This document shows, piece after piece, positions 53,021 to 63,184 of a DNA stretch of 64,000 nucleotides. The stretch is from assembly GCA_034401795.1 (NCBI GenBank), contig CM067371.1:77086833-77150832 (forward strand), in the 5' to 3' direction. The DNA comes from Chaetoderma sp. LZ-2023a (lineage: Eukaryota; Mollusca; Caudofoveata; Chaetodermatida; Chaetodermatidae). The notes beneath the pieces are model-generated. The model ran no database searches. It worked only from the letters and a program-made list of their open reading frames with translations, and was not told the DNA's origin. Made by a program: the position numbers and the translations under genes. How positions within the stretch are numbered: position 1 is the stretch's first letter; every line of letters begins with the position of its first letter.

Positions 53021-56000
53021 TACTCGATGGGCTCGGTATGGACCCCATCTGGCAGCACATGGCACTTAGCATAGTAAGCGGAGAGTCCGAGTTTTTCCTG
53101 CGCATACATCACAATACCCTGGTTGCGCATGCGTAGGCCTCGGTTTTTAGCTCTGTCCACCCCGCCATGTAGGGCACTGTAGAACCTCTCCCAAGAGACC
53201 TCATTCTGCCGCTTTGACATTCCCTTAGCCGAGCACTTACTTGTAGCTGCACGCTCCACGTAGTAGCATTTGGAGCAGAGAGCGATGCCACGAGAGCCTT
53301 CGAACTCGAGCTTGAACAGTCCCGGAGTCCGTCCAGACCATTTGTCCCAAGCTAGCCAGTCCTGCTTATGAGCCTGGTACTCTGCTCGCATCTCAGGGCG
53401 AATGACGTCGTCGAGGTTGGAGCCTGCTATAGCGATATACGCGGAGTCAGTGTCCATCTGCAGGTACTCAAAGCTGTCACGAGCTATGTAGCGATCGAGG
53501 AAGTCGTAGTAGAACTCCAGCATTCGCAGCTTTGCGAGCTCATAAACGGCTATCCCCACCTGAAAGGGCCTTCGAATTGTGATTCTCGGCTTGCGACTCT
53601 GGAGCTCGTATGACTCACCGATCTCCTCGAGATCTTCGAACCATGCACTACGCAGGGCCTTGTCTACCACGCGTTCATCCTTCGTGACGCTGGTGTTGCT
53701 ATGACGTTCTGGGGCCTCGATGAGCTCCCATAGGCACTGTTGCCGAGGAGTTTGAAGAGATCTGCCAAGAGCGCTTTGCTGTTATCTACATCTCCCAAGC
53801 GGCGGGCCTCCGTAACATTCTCCACGAACCACTCGAATGAGCACTTGGCCTCATAGTCTATGGTGCGGTACACAGCAGTGATCTCCAGGCAATGGGTTAT
53901 ATACCACTTGAGGGTCGGGGCGTACAGCAGCTGCTTCTTGCCAGAGAGGGCACCGACCAGCTTCTGGTGGTGGGCCGCTTTCCCTGTTCGCCCTAGATAT
54001 GGTAGCATCTCAGATGAGATTGCCTCTACCGGGATCTCACGGTTATACAAGCGATGAGGCATTTCCTCGAACTTTGCCCACAGAGCCTTGGGCCCTCTAT
54101 ATCCACCTCAGCAAACCCAAACCAGCTGTCTGCTAGGAGAGCCTCCTTAAAGCTAGCTACCCCACTGGCCCCGGACCAATGGCACACTTTCTCTTTACCA
54201 CATGGCATCTCTTTGGCCATCATTGATGGTCACACCGGCCTCGTGGTATCTGGTGAACATGATGCTGGGACTGCCAACAATAGCACCCTTCAGCATCTCA
54301 TAGGCTTCCTTGTCCGGTGAATAGAGGCTAACATCCGGCATGTGCTGAGCGGTTCCATGTAGGAGGTACTGCAGTGATACACCTGGGAGAGACACCGCAT
54401 CTTTGAGGATGTCTATTTCTCGTTCTGTGTAGAACTCCCGCATCCGCTCTAGGGCTTCGATGAATGGACTGGCGTCCAGGTTGTTGTAGTATCGCAGCCA
54501 GTCGGCGAATGTCCACATTCCATGCTCGCTGAATGTCTGGTTACACTGTTCCCACTCTGTTCGCGTCAAGAGGTAGCCACCCTTAAGCTTAGATGTCCAT
54601 GCTGAGTAATCAGGAAGCCCTGGATAGTTGAGCTTCTCATGTGTGTCAAACCATTCATACGGGAGCCAGCTCTTCTGCTGTTTACACTCGTAAGCTTTGA
54701 CCCATACCTCGTACAAGACTCCTGGGCCGAGGTAGTTCAGCACATCGAGAAACCGCAGCTCAGGTGTGATGAGGAACATGGTCTGACTATCCTTCTTGGC
54801 GACTTTCACTGTACCTGTACTGTCAGTCAGCTCATCGACAAAGTACTTCTTGATGAGGTTCAGGTCATACCGCACAGAGTTGAACCCCAGTACAGGCACT
54901 TGGTCACACCACACGTTGATCAGTCGCTGCTGTTGCTTTGGGAGCTTGTCCAGGTCTGTCAGTATGTACTGTGCCCTAACCCTTGTCCGGATTAGAGATG
55001 CTCGCCGTTGGATCTCCAGCATGAACTCTCTGATCAGTTCTTTGGGATCAGGATTACAGAGGTGAGTGGGCTCACTCGTGGCGCCCTCTAAGGAGCAGCC
55101 AACTGACACAGAGATAGGTATGTGAGTACTCTCGATCGTGAGGGTCTCCATAGGATGAGTCTTGATACCATCTAGGAGTGCTTCGAAGTCGTAAACTATA
55201 AAGTGTCGGTATGAGACAGTCCGAACTTGTTTAGGGATGCTTGCGCAGCGTTTTATGCAGCACTCCCACTGTACCATAAGCATGCATCCAGAGGCTCTCA
55301 GCTTCTCCGCTCTCAGCTTCTCCTCTCTCAGGACTGTCTTGCGGTATCTTTGTTCTGCATCCTCACCTTGCTGGTGTTGTGGACACCCGTGCCAGTGACA
55401 GCCATGGAACTGGTAAACGGTGTTGGTGGTCAGATCATAACCATCTATGGAAGCGCCCTCGATCCAATGCTCGCCACCGTGCCCACACTACATGGTGTAT
55501 GTGTACGCCTCTGTTTCTCGACTCATACTCAATCCAACAAGTAGCCGCTGAACTGGATGGTTGGGGCGGATATCAGGCTTTCTCATATGCAGACTGTGGC
55601 GCCTCAACCTTCGCGCCAGGACACATGATTTTTGTTTTGCCGCCTGTACAGTGATCAGTGTGGCGTTGAAGATTGCATGCCTGTGTAAACCTCTGCTGAC
55701 AGTGGCTGCAGACTAGTGTATGTGCCAGCTTGGAGATGTTCTTGATGTAGAAGGCGTGGTGGTCCCACACTCCGATGGTCATGGTGTCACGGTAGTGAGC
55801 CGCTTGCCTGATCATGTGCCAGGTGCCCTCTTCGTTTGGTTCATACACATGTATCCCGATTTTGGCGAAGAACTCTACCTTGTCCAGCTGATCCAGCAAG
55901 GTCTTGCGGACATCAGGTACTGTCTTGCCATAGAACTGTGTGGCAAGCTCTCATGCAGGAGCTGTACTTCTATCAGCTCTCGCTCCTCAGTGGACTGCTA

Positions 56001-56888
56001 GACATCTTCAGAGACACAGGTTGTCCCTGTAGGTGTCAAGGGCAGTCATACTCTTCTTCTGTGTCGTAGCCAGTCTGGGAGGGGGCCTGTCCCAAGCAGA
56101 GGTTGGCGCTCGATGACAGCCCTGACCTCAACGTTGATTGATCGAACGAAAGCCCACTTGGTGTTGGGTTGATCGATATTGTCTGTGTCGAGGCTGGCTT
56201 GCTCTCTTGCTGTCACCCAGTCCTGAGCTGCTCCTATCGTGTTCAGCCACAGGCTCCCTGAAGCATTCTTGTGGAAGAGCATCACCCTACCGTCTTCGAT
56301 GTGACGGATGCGATAGGTATGGGTGTAGCGGAGGTAGAAGGCATTCCGGACAGTCTGCTGGATCTTTTGCATGATCTGGCCTGTGAGGTCTCTTTCTAGA
56401 CCTCTGAAGAATGTCCAGCGTACTGACCAGCCTCCTCTATCTTCTGTCTCCCTTTCGCCGAGACACTGGTCGAGAATGTGTTCGCCTTCTCGCCTTATGC
56501 TCCGGGCTAAGGGTTCAGACCTCGGCCCCCTTATGCTCCGGGCTGGGTTCAGACCTCGGCATCGCTTAGCGATCATGCGTTGGAGAGTGAAGCGCTCCTG
56601 TGGATGGGCCGCCATCTACCTCTCTACAGTCTTGGCTCGCAAGCTAGCAGTCACCTCATCCAACTGACGAAGCTCACGTATCCGCTGCACTTTCTTGTGG
56701 GGATTCCAAGGATCATCTTTGGTAAGCGCTGAAAACCTGCCCGTCTTCATTGCGTGGGAGAGTTGCTTCTGCCACTCCTCGGCACGGACTTGTCCGATCA
56801 TCTGGAGCAGGTCAGCTCTCTTGGCCTTAGCGTAGCCTCTAAGGCCAAATTGCTTTGCAATAGCGCGAAGCTGTGCAACAGTAATCAT
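52969..56888 (-). pseudogene. protein-primed-type family B DNA polymerase of the Polinton (broken)
   Basis: Replicates the element. Pieces on the minus strand: 56888-56616 (SAP-like helical start 'QLRAIAKQFGLRGYAKAKR', in-frame TAG 56616-56618), 56615-56046 (same frame; linker and alpha/beta region), 56046-55900 with three TGA, 55899-55573 (C2HC finger), 55573-55283 frameshifted, 55283-54195 (exonuclease: 'YDFEALL' at 55174-55194; 'GFNSVRYDLN'; 'YNNLD'), 54223-54026, 54062-53664 (palm and motif B: 'NSAYG' at 53728-53742), and 53670-52969 (motif C 'DTDS' at 53443-53454, 'KLEFEG' thumb). The 'YDANALYLW'-type motif A expected near 54220 is absent: the frame passes from 'RYHEAGV' to 'MAKEMPCG'. 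Full length would be about 1200-1300 residues. Inactive. Confidence 0.85.
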
Positions 56889-57345
56889 GGTGTATATCCC
56901 TGTGGATGCCTGTCTTTAAATGGGCATTCAGACCCTATTATGTGTGACGATCAGTACCTGTGGGTGGTGTATATCCCTGTGGATGCCTGTCTCTAAATGG
57001 GTGTTCAGACCCTATTATGTGTGGTACTGGCAATCAGTACCTGTGGGTGGTGTATATCCCTGTGGATGCCTGTCTCTAAATGGGCGTTCAGACCCTATTA
57101 TGTGTGGCGATCAGTACCTGTGGGTGGTGTATATCCCTGTGGATGCCTGTCTCTAAATGGGTGTTCAGACCCTATTATGTGTGGTACTGGCAATCAGTAC
57201 CTGTGGGTGGTGTATATCCCTGTGGATGCCTGTCTCTAAATGGGCGTTCAGACCCTATTATGTGTGGCGATCAGTACCTGTGGGTGGTGTATATCCCTGT
57301 GGATGCCTGTCTCTAAATGGCTGTTCAGATGTGTGTGGGGAGGCG
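56889..57345 (+). repeat. right terminal repeat array: alternating 77 and 83 bp units
   Basis: Unit starts ('GGTGTATATCCCTGTGG') at 56889, 56966, 57049, 57126, 57209 and 57286: spacings 77, 83, 77, 83, 77. The long unit contains 'GTGGTACTGGCAATCAG' where the short one has 'GTG(T/G)(G/A)CGATCAG', so the true period is a 160 bp higher-order repeat. Frames running through it (MGVQTLLCV...) are artefacts. Confidence 0.95.
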
Positions 57346-57814
57346 GTGCGATGCATGCCCCCTAGATAGGATAGTATGCGCATGTGTATAAAGCCCTATA
57401 AGAGAGGTATGGCTAAGTCCATAAGAATGCGTAGCACGCATGCGCACGCGTCAGATCCACGTGTCAGTATTGTGACAGAGTGTATGCTTAGATCGTACCG
57501 AGAAATCACTTCATTCTTGGCATTCTTGGAATGAAGCGAGAATTTCAAAACTGTTTACCATTTTAAAATCGGACCAGAAATGGCCGAGTTATCCACAAAT
57601 GGTAATAGCGAGATTTGAACCTGTGGTTTTAATTTTGCTAATAAACACAAAACAAGGATCTCACGCATTAACTACCTCGGCCATGTATGCATTAGTAATT
57701 ATAGCAGATAAGTTATGTGTTCTCATTTCTGTTACTGCGTTATCTCGAAGTGACGTCAGCCTGATAAGCGCAGTTACCGCAATACTCACGCTCAGAGATA
57801 AGATTACTAAGAGG
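57346..57814. other. Polinton right flank, promoter-like motifs, no gene
   Basis: TATAAA (about 57388), a perfect NRF-1-type core CGCATGCGCA (57438-57447) and CACGTG (57458). Could be unrecognised terminal Polinton sequence or host DNA. Confidence 0.3.
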
Positions 57815-58010
57815 CGAGATTTTAGTAGTGTTGCGGTGGGTCAATCAATAGAGTATTGAATTCCATAGGATTCCCAGGCTGCAGACTGGGGTTCAAATCC
57901 TCTCAAAAGACCTCACTAGAACGTACCTGAAATTTCGAAACTAGGTAAGGCACTAGGCCGGGGTAATATGACCAGGTTAAATAAAGACGCACGCACGCAC
58001 ACACACACAC
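57815..58010 (+). mobile_element. tRNA-derived SINE with ACGC/CA tail
   Basis: tRNA-like head with A-box-like 'GGTGGGTCAATCAATAGAGT' and an exact B-box 'GGTTCAAATCC' (57890-57900), a non-tRNA body ('GGTAAGGCACTAGGCCGGGG'), then 'GTTAAATAAAG' and a tail of ACGCACGCACGCACACACAC. Anticodon-arm pairing is poor, so it is not a tRNA gene. Confidence 0.65.
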
Positions 58011-58555
58011 TATATTTTATATAGTGTCATTCCAGTGGTAAATTAAAAAAATGGTCCTTTTACTAAGATTAAAATTGTGTTACCATTAAAAGGACACAGG
58101 TGAGTTGGAGGGGATATTTTGAAATCAATTTAACTGAATGTCATTGTATGACCTGTTATAAGGAACCACCCATGTGTAACCTATAAAGGCATGTTCTATG
58201 GCTCTTAATCACCTGGATAAAGACACCGCCTGTCTCTGCTTACCGCTTAATTGTGCCCTAAGAGGTGACCACTTTAGACAGGTTTTGCTGTAATTGAACA
58301 TGATCACGAGTGTTATCCATCACAAAGATTGATTTTATGGGCAAGCTGTCAACAAATTTTCGAGAATGTATGAGTTGTTATTGACGCAATGTTGATGTTG
58401 GTGAGTTGCGACATATTGCCATTGATTGCGTAACTCATTGTGTACTGCTTAGCATGGTAGTCTACTCTGGTTATGTCCACTGCAGTTGGTCATCATAGGA
58501 ATAGGTACACACAATTCAAACATCCAGACAGTAATTAGACTCATTCATCTGCCTG
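58011..58555. other. fragments of A and B MITEs, no gene
   Basis: 58026-58060 is a family A right arm ('TCATTCCAGTGGTAAATTAAAAAAAT'); 58112-58145 a B left arm ('GATATTTTGAAATCAATTTAACTGAA'). Confidence 0.4.
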
Positions 58556-58559
58556 TCTG

Positions 58560-58800
58560 TTAACCATTTAACACTCATATCAGCCAAAAACGCCTTCTCC
58601 AGTGGTCATGAGAAATGCCCATTTGCAGAACAAGAGAAGACTATTTTTTTAAATTTACCACTGGACTGACTCGGGCTCGATAACCGAGCCGGTCAGTGAA
58701 TCCAGTGGTAAAATTTTAAAAATAATCTTGGTCTGCAAATAGACATTTCCTATGAGGGAATTGAGATTTTCTTGAAAGAATTCGAGGGTTAAAGGGTTAA
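58560..58800. mobile_element. family A MITE, full length
   Basis: TTAA-CCATTTAACACTCATATCAGCC .. GAGGGTTAAAGGG-TTAA; hairpin centre 'GGGCTCGATAACCGAGCC' with an extra GTGA in the right arm. Confidence 0.75.
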
Positions 58801-59017
58801 TATAGATTTGATTCCCGGACATAGCATGATAACATCCGGATTATCCAGAGTTATCCCCAACAAAAACTTTGAATTCTGCTTTTGATTTTGCTAGCTCTCC
58901 ATGTCATAAGGTGATGCCTATGCAGGTGTTTTGGTATCATTTGGTATCAGGAATCTGCCAGAAAAAGGCATCTATTGTGGTTACTTTTCAGTGATATCCA
59001 TGTGCCCGTAATCAAGT

Positions 59018-59228
59018 TTAACCATTTAATGGTCAAGTCGGCAAAAACTGGTCTCTGAAGTGGTCTCAAGGAATGTCCATTTGCAGGCCAAGAGAAGAGT
59101 ATTTAGGAAGATTTACCACCAGAATGACTAGCCCAGTAACAGAGCCAAAGAATTCCTGTGGTAAATTTTCTAAAATAGCCTTCTAGCTAGCGATTGAGGC
59201 ACAGGAATATTAACAGTTAAAGGGTTAT
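59018..59228. mobile_element. family A MITE
   Basis: TTAA-CCATTTAATGGTCAAGTCGG left; diverged centre (AGCCCAGTAACAGAGCC); right outer arm shortened to 'ACAGTTAAAGGG-TTA'. Confidence 0.65.
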
Positions 59229-59231
59229 CAA

Positions 59232-59469
59232 TTAAGTTTAATGGCTAAATTTGGTCAAGAAAATCAATATATTTGCTGATTAAATATCCATTTGCAGGCC
59301 AAGAGATAACTATTTTTGAAAATTTACCACTGGAATGGCTGGCTCCGTTACCGAGAAATCTATTCCAGTGGTAAAATTTATAAAATAGTGTTCTCTTGGC
59401 CTGTAACTGGACATTCTTCAAGAACACTGCAGAGGCGATTTTTGGCTTACTTCGTCATGAAAGGGTTAA
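59232..59469. mobile_element. family A MITE
   Basis: 'TTAAGTTTAATGGCTAAATTTGG' left, 'TTCGTCATGAAAGGG-TTAA' right; right arm lacks 'GAGCCAG'. Confidence 0.7.
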
Positions 59470-60035
59470 GAGAAAATGCCCCTGTCTACAGTGTCAATCT
59501 TCTACTGTATGTAAATATAATGTTTAGTTTTGTACAGGAATTACACTCCTTATCTGGAGGAACCATATATATATATATATACATGGACTCTCCTCTTTCT
59601 CCTAGTCAAACACACAATCCCTTGACTTCAGTAAATCTACGGGTTGCATTGTACATCAATTTCAAACGTGTTATCCTCGTCCTCCACTCGGCTGACAAGA
59701 TAATACTCATTGTCTTTCCTTTGTTTGCTCCTCAAAGTTGTGTTAATTTGCACTGACACACCGACCATGAAATATATGTTAACTAGGTATTGTTCAAAGT
59801 ATCAATATAACGTGCCAATATCGAATTTAACCTTTTCGTTAATAGTGCACAATCAATAACCAATAATTGTTGTTGATGCATCTGTTTGTCAAAGCACATC
59901 ACCAAATATCCAATTACTCATTGCTGCACCCATTGGTCAATGGCGCACCGCAGATATGTCCAATTGTTTATCGTTAGCTGTGCCTGATTGGTCAATGGTG
60001 CATGATCCAATTAAATATTGGTGTGCCATGTGCTC
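59470..60035. other. no supported gene
   Basis: Short (TA)n at 59564-59581; 59930-60010 repeats 'CA..TGGTCAATGG(C/T)GCA' twice. Confidence 0.4.
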
Positions 60036-60039
60036 AATA

Positions 60040-60413
60040 TCCAATGGACCTTTCCAGTTTTAGCTATGCCCCGCCCATCTCTAGCTAAGCTCCACCTACA
60101 CCTCATTCGTGTTTGGATCGATAGATCCCTGAACTCCCTGACCATCAATTTCCAGAAAATTATACAAGAAACCAATTTGACTGGGAGCTGTTGCTGCCTA
60201 TGGCAGCAACAGCACCCATTCAAATTAGTTTCAAAATATGCAACAGCATGCTTATTAAATAGTAAAGACATACAATAAGTACAACAATGCTTAGTCCATC
60301 AATGATTAGGCGTTCGTGGCGAACTTAGCTACACCATTCATGATGTCATTGATTATGATGTCATCCTAGATGTCACATAGCGACGTCATATGATGGATGG
60401 ATAAACTGGAAAT
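60040..60413 (+). mobile_element. family D element, complete
   Basis: 'CCAATGGACCTTTCCAGTTTTAGCTATGCCCCGCCCATCTCTAGCTAAGCTCC' left and 'GACGTCATATGATGGATGGATAAACTGGAAATGTTAA' right. B hairpin 60168-60245 with centre 'GCTGTTGCTGCCTATGGCAGCAACAGC'. Best copy of the family in the window. Confidence 0.85.
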
Positions 60414-60569
60414 GTTAATTGTTTATCAGTGCGTCAACTAGTCATATCATGGTCATCCGTTTATCAATAGTCCAGCAGCCACTACAGTACCACTCAGAAA
60501 TAACTGACCGGTAACATGTTTCCAAATAAAAAACAGACGCATGTTAGTACTATTTTGAACACGATGTAA

Positions 60570-60792
60570 TAAGAAGTGTTCTGTTTAATATTCTGAACAT
60601 AATTGGATTGGAAGACATTGCTGCCTAAGAGTATGATGTTTGAAAATGTACCACTGGAATGACTGGCTTGGTTATCGAGCCAGGCATTCCGTTGACAAAG
60701 TTAAATAAATATTCTTCGGGCCTACAAATCGACATTCTATAATACCACTGCAAAGGCCACTTTTGGCCGACTTGACCATTTCAAAGGGTTAA
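60570..60792. mobile_element. B/A chimeric MITE
   Basis: The left half of a B core (TTTAATATTCTGAACATAATTGGATTGGAAGACATTGCTGCCTAAGAG) joins a family A hairpin in mid-arm at 'TTTGAAAATGTACCACTGG'; right end '..GACCATTTCAAAGGG-TTAA'. Confidence 0.6.
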
Positions 60793-61003
60793 CCCGTAAT
60801 TAATTTTCTTGAATGAAATGTCCACTTGCAGTCCAAGAGAAGACTACTTTTAAAAATTTGCCATTGGAATGACTGACTCGGTTATAGAGCCAGTCATTCC
60901 AGTGGTAAATGTCTAAAAATAATCTTCTTGGTCAGCAAATGGACATTTTCCAAGACCACTTCAAAGGCCGCTTTTGGCCAGTTTCACAAGTTCAATGGGT
61001 TAA
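60789..61003. mobile_element. family A MITE sharing one TTAA with the previous element
   Basis: 'GGG-TTAA-CCC' junction at 60786-60795; hairpin around 'GACTCGGTTATAGAGCC'; right 'TTCAATGGG-TTAA'. Confidence 0.75.
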
Positions 61004-61590
61004 ATACACATAATTCCCATTATATCACTGTGTTGAAATGTGTATCACACCTAGAGGTTAATAGATCTTTCACCACTGTCATTGGTGGTTCGCGCCTTGC
61101 TTTGGCACGATTTGCCATAGTTTATGCGACAATAAGGTTGGTTTATTTCTGTGCATCTCATTCACAGGGTAGCAACTATAACTTCCCTCGCCAGTACAAT
61201 CCAAGCTTTCGAGGAGGGTGATGCGATCTGTCACATACACGCAACCTCATAAATAAGTTAACATGGTTCCAAAACAAATACAGAAACATTTTACTTAGTA
61301 CAATTTTCAACACGATGTAATTCCAATTCAATTATGCTCAACATATTCAACAAGATGTTTTTTGTCTTGGAAACATTATAAGTTATTTCTGAGCTTAGCT
61401 GTATGTGAAAATACCTGTAAGAAGTTGTGTGACAGCAACGTTGTATCAGTTACCCGTAAATCTCCTCTCTGTGAGACATTGAGAGATTAACCCGTTACTG
61501 CTCACATTTAGGCAAGAATATGACAATTCTCTCATAGAAATTCTGCCGATTGAGAGATTATTAGTTTCAAAATGTTCAATAGAATGTATA
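61004..61590. other. no supported gene
   Basis: 61310-61350 and 61555-61590 contain single B-like arms; otherwise unremarkable. Confidence 0.35.
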
Positions 61591-61591
61591 T

Positions 61592-61800
61592 TTAACCCGT
61601 ACCGCTATGGTGTCAAAATTTTAAATTTTCAAATTAAATTGAAAGATGAACTGGTGTTAATTTTTCAACAAATTTGGTGGGAGATGGTGCTGTCGTAGAC
61701 AGCAACATCTTCCAGCAAAATTGTTGAAAAATGTACACCAGTTTCTTTGATACTGACACAGTAAAAGATAGAATATTGACATCAGAGTGGTAAGGGTTAA
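61592..61800. mobile_element. MITE with AAATTTGGTGGGAGATG core
   Basis: TTAA-CCCGTACCGCTATGG left, '..GTGGTAAGGG-TTAA' right; hairpin 'TTTTTCAACAAATTTGGTGGGAGATGGTGCTGTC' / 'CAGCAACATCTTCCAGCAAAATTGTTGAAAAA'. Sister of 33895-34141. Confidence 0.75.
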
Positions 61801-62022
61801 ATATAGTAGACATGCAACATAATACAACTGACAGACTTTTAAAAGTTCATCATGGACTTAGCTACATCATTCATTAAGTATTGTGATTGTAGCATTAGCC
61901 TACATGCAACGTAATTCATTATGACGTCTTATACTTGAGTGACAGATTGGATACATCCATTACCTTACTGGTCACTAATGAGTAGCGACATCGCATTACA
62001 TTAATATGATGGCAATTCAACT

Positions 62023-62236
62023 TTAACCCTTTAGCACTCATATCCTCCAAAAATGGTGTCTGCTGTGGTCCTGAGAAATGTCCATTTGCTGACCAAGAGA
62101 AGACTATTTTTGACAATTTACTGCTGGAATGACTGGCTTGATAGCTGAGCCAGTCATTCCACTGGTAAATTAAAAAAAAATAGTCTTCGCTTGGTCTGAA
62201 AATGGACATAACAAATTTGATGGTTAAATGGTTACA
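62023..62236. mobile_element. family A MITE
   Basis: TTAA-CCCTTTAGCACTCATATCC left, hairpin 62080-62208 around 'GGCTTGATAGCTGAGCC', short right end. Confidence 0.75.
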
Positions 62237-62262
62237 GGTGTATGTGCACCCCTGTGTACGTA

Positions 62263-62306
62263 CACACACGCACGTACACACACACGCACGCACGCACGTA
62301 CACACA

Positions 62307-62369
<63 letters not shown>
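62263..62369. repeat. (CACG)n microsatellite
   Basis: CACACGCACGTACACACACGCACG then about 18 pure GCAC units. Frames on both strands here are artefacts. Confidence 0.95.
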
Positions 62370-62649
62370 GGTATTTCACACTTGTGACATTTATCATCAT
62401 GTACATATTGAGGGTGGTGTTATGGTGGTGATTAGGTGTCTGGGGTGGGTGGGTGAGGTGTATCTGGAGAATTCTAGATAACCTGATTGTTGAATTTGCA
62501 TGGGGTATTTCATAATTCATTGTAAATGATGACTGGCCTTGTACATTCAGTGACAGGTACTGCCATTCAGTCAGTGATAATTACCACATATATTTGGAGC
62601 TCTGCCAAGCTTTATCTATAGGCTTTATTATACTCTAGGACTGCATGCA

Positions 62650-62835
62650 TTAACCCTTTCACCGAGGAATTCCCCATATCTCATTTTCAAGGCAACCATA
62701 CAGAAAAAACATTTGAATATTTTGAAATTAATTTCCCTGGAAGGCTTTTGGTCAAATTAACGTCAAAATATTCAACAGAATCAGTTTTATTTCGTAAAGA
62801 ATTTACTTTTTCAGGGATTTGTTTTAAAGAGTTAA
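62650..62835. mobile_element. CCCTTTC-ended MITE with degraded B core
   Basis: TTAA-CCCTTTCACCGAGGAATTCCCCATATCTCATTTTCA left, '..TTTTAAAGAG-TTAA' right; same plan as 3407-3594. Confidence 0.65.
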
Positions 62836-63180
62836 TCTTTCAAACAGATCCCTGGCCCACATTCTCCCCTCTCCCATCCACGAAAACTTATTTTAATGAA
62901 AATATCTAAATTAAATCTATTGAATATTTTAAAATCTGATTGTAAAGTTGCTGTTTGAGCAGCAAAAATTAAACACCACCATCCGCAAAATTTAAGATGA
63001 ATTGTGTTGACACCTTATCTTTGATCATAGATTAGAATAGCTGTGACGATATTTTCCATAGTTTCTAGAACAGAGGCTTCTAGAAGCTTTATCACTGAGC
63101 TGTGCATATGTGTTGATTTGGTGGTCTTAGCAACCCTCCCAATGCCACTGTCCTAATACCACTCTTCACAATGGCACAAA
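62836..63180. other. no supported gene
   Basis: A partial B-like arm at 62915-62960; then 'AAATTAAACACCACC' resembling a degraded Tc1-type end, too short to assign. Confidence 0.3.
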
Positions 63181-63184
63181 TACT

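Larger units (their letters stand above)
44750..57345. mobile_element. Polinton/Maverick (adintovirus-like) element, decayed
   Basis: About 12.6 kb of GC-richer, gene-dense DNA. Evidence: a protein-primed type family B DNA polymerase gene, a retrovirus-like integrase, many small compact frames on both strands, and shared sequence at both ends in opposite orientation (left 44911-44978; right units 56889-57345: 'GTGTATATC.CTGTGGA' .. 'TGTCTCTAAATGGGC(A/G)TTCAGACCC'). Left boundary set at AGTAGTAGTGT (44750), Polinton ends commonly beginning AG; the right terminus beyond 57330 does not match and is probably truncated. Nearly all long genes carry frameshifts or stops. No Walker-A ATPase or adenain-type protease found. 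Confidence 0.85.

Noticed and set aside
53368..55065. Plus-strand frames across the polymerase region (for example 54639-54995 and 54796-55065)
   Set aside because: They are shadows of the minus-strand polymerase, whose motifs are recognisable.
45825..56020. A non-standard genetic code reading TGA as an amino acid in the Polinton
   Set aside because: TAG stops and frameshifts also occur in the same genes, and apparently intact small genes end in TGA; decay explains it better.
56889..57345. A CRISPR array
   Set aside because: The units are contiguous tandem repeats without unique spacers, in animal DNA, inside a transposon terminus.
56754..57369. Overlapping frames with repeated 'GWCISLWMPVSK' phrases
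   Set aside because: They are translations of the 77/83 bp terminal repeat array of the Polinton, with no independent coding evidence.
57828..57905. A tRNA gene
   Set aside because: An exact B-box is present, but acceptor and anticodon stems do not pair and the sequence continues into a SINE body and tail.
59564..59581. A TATA box at the (TA)n run
   Set aside because: It is a microsatellite without a downstream gene.
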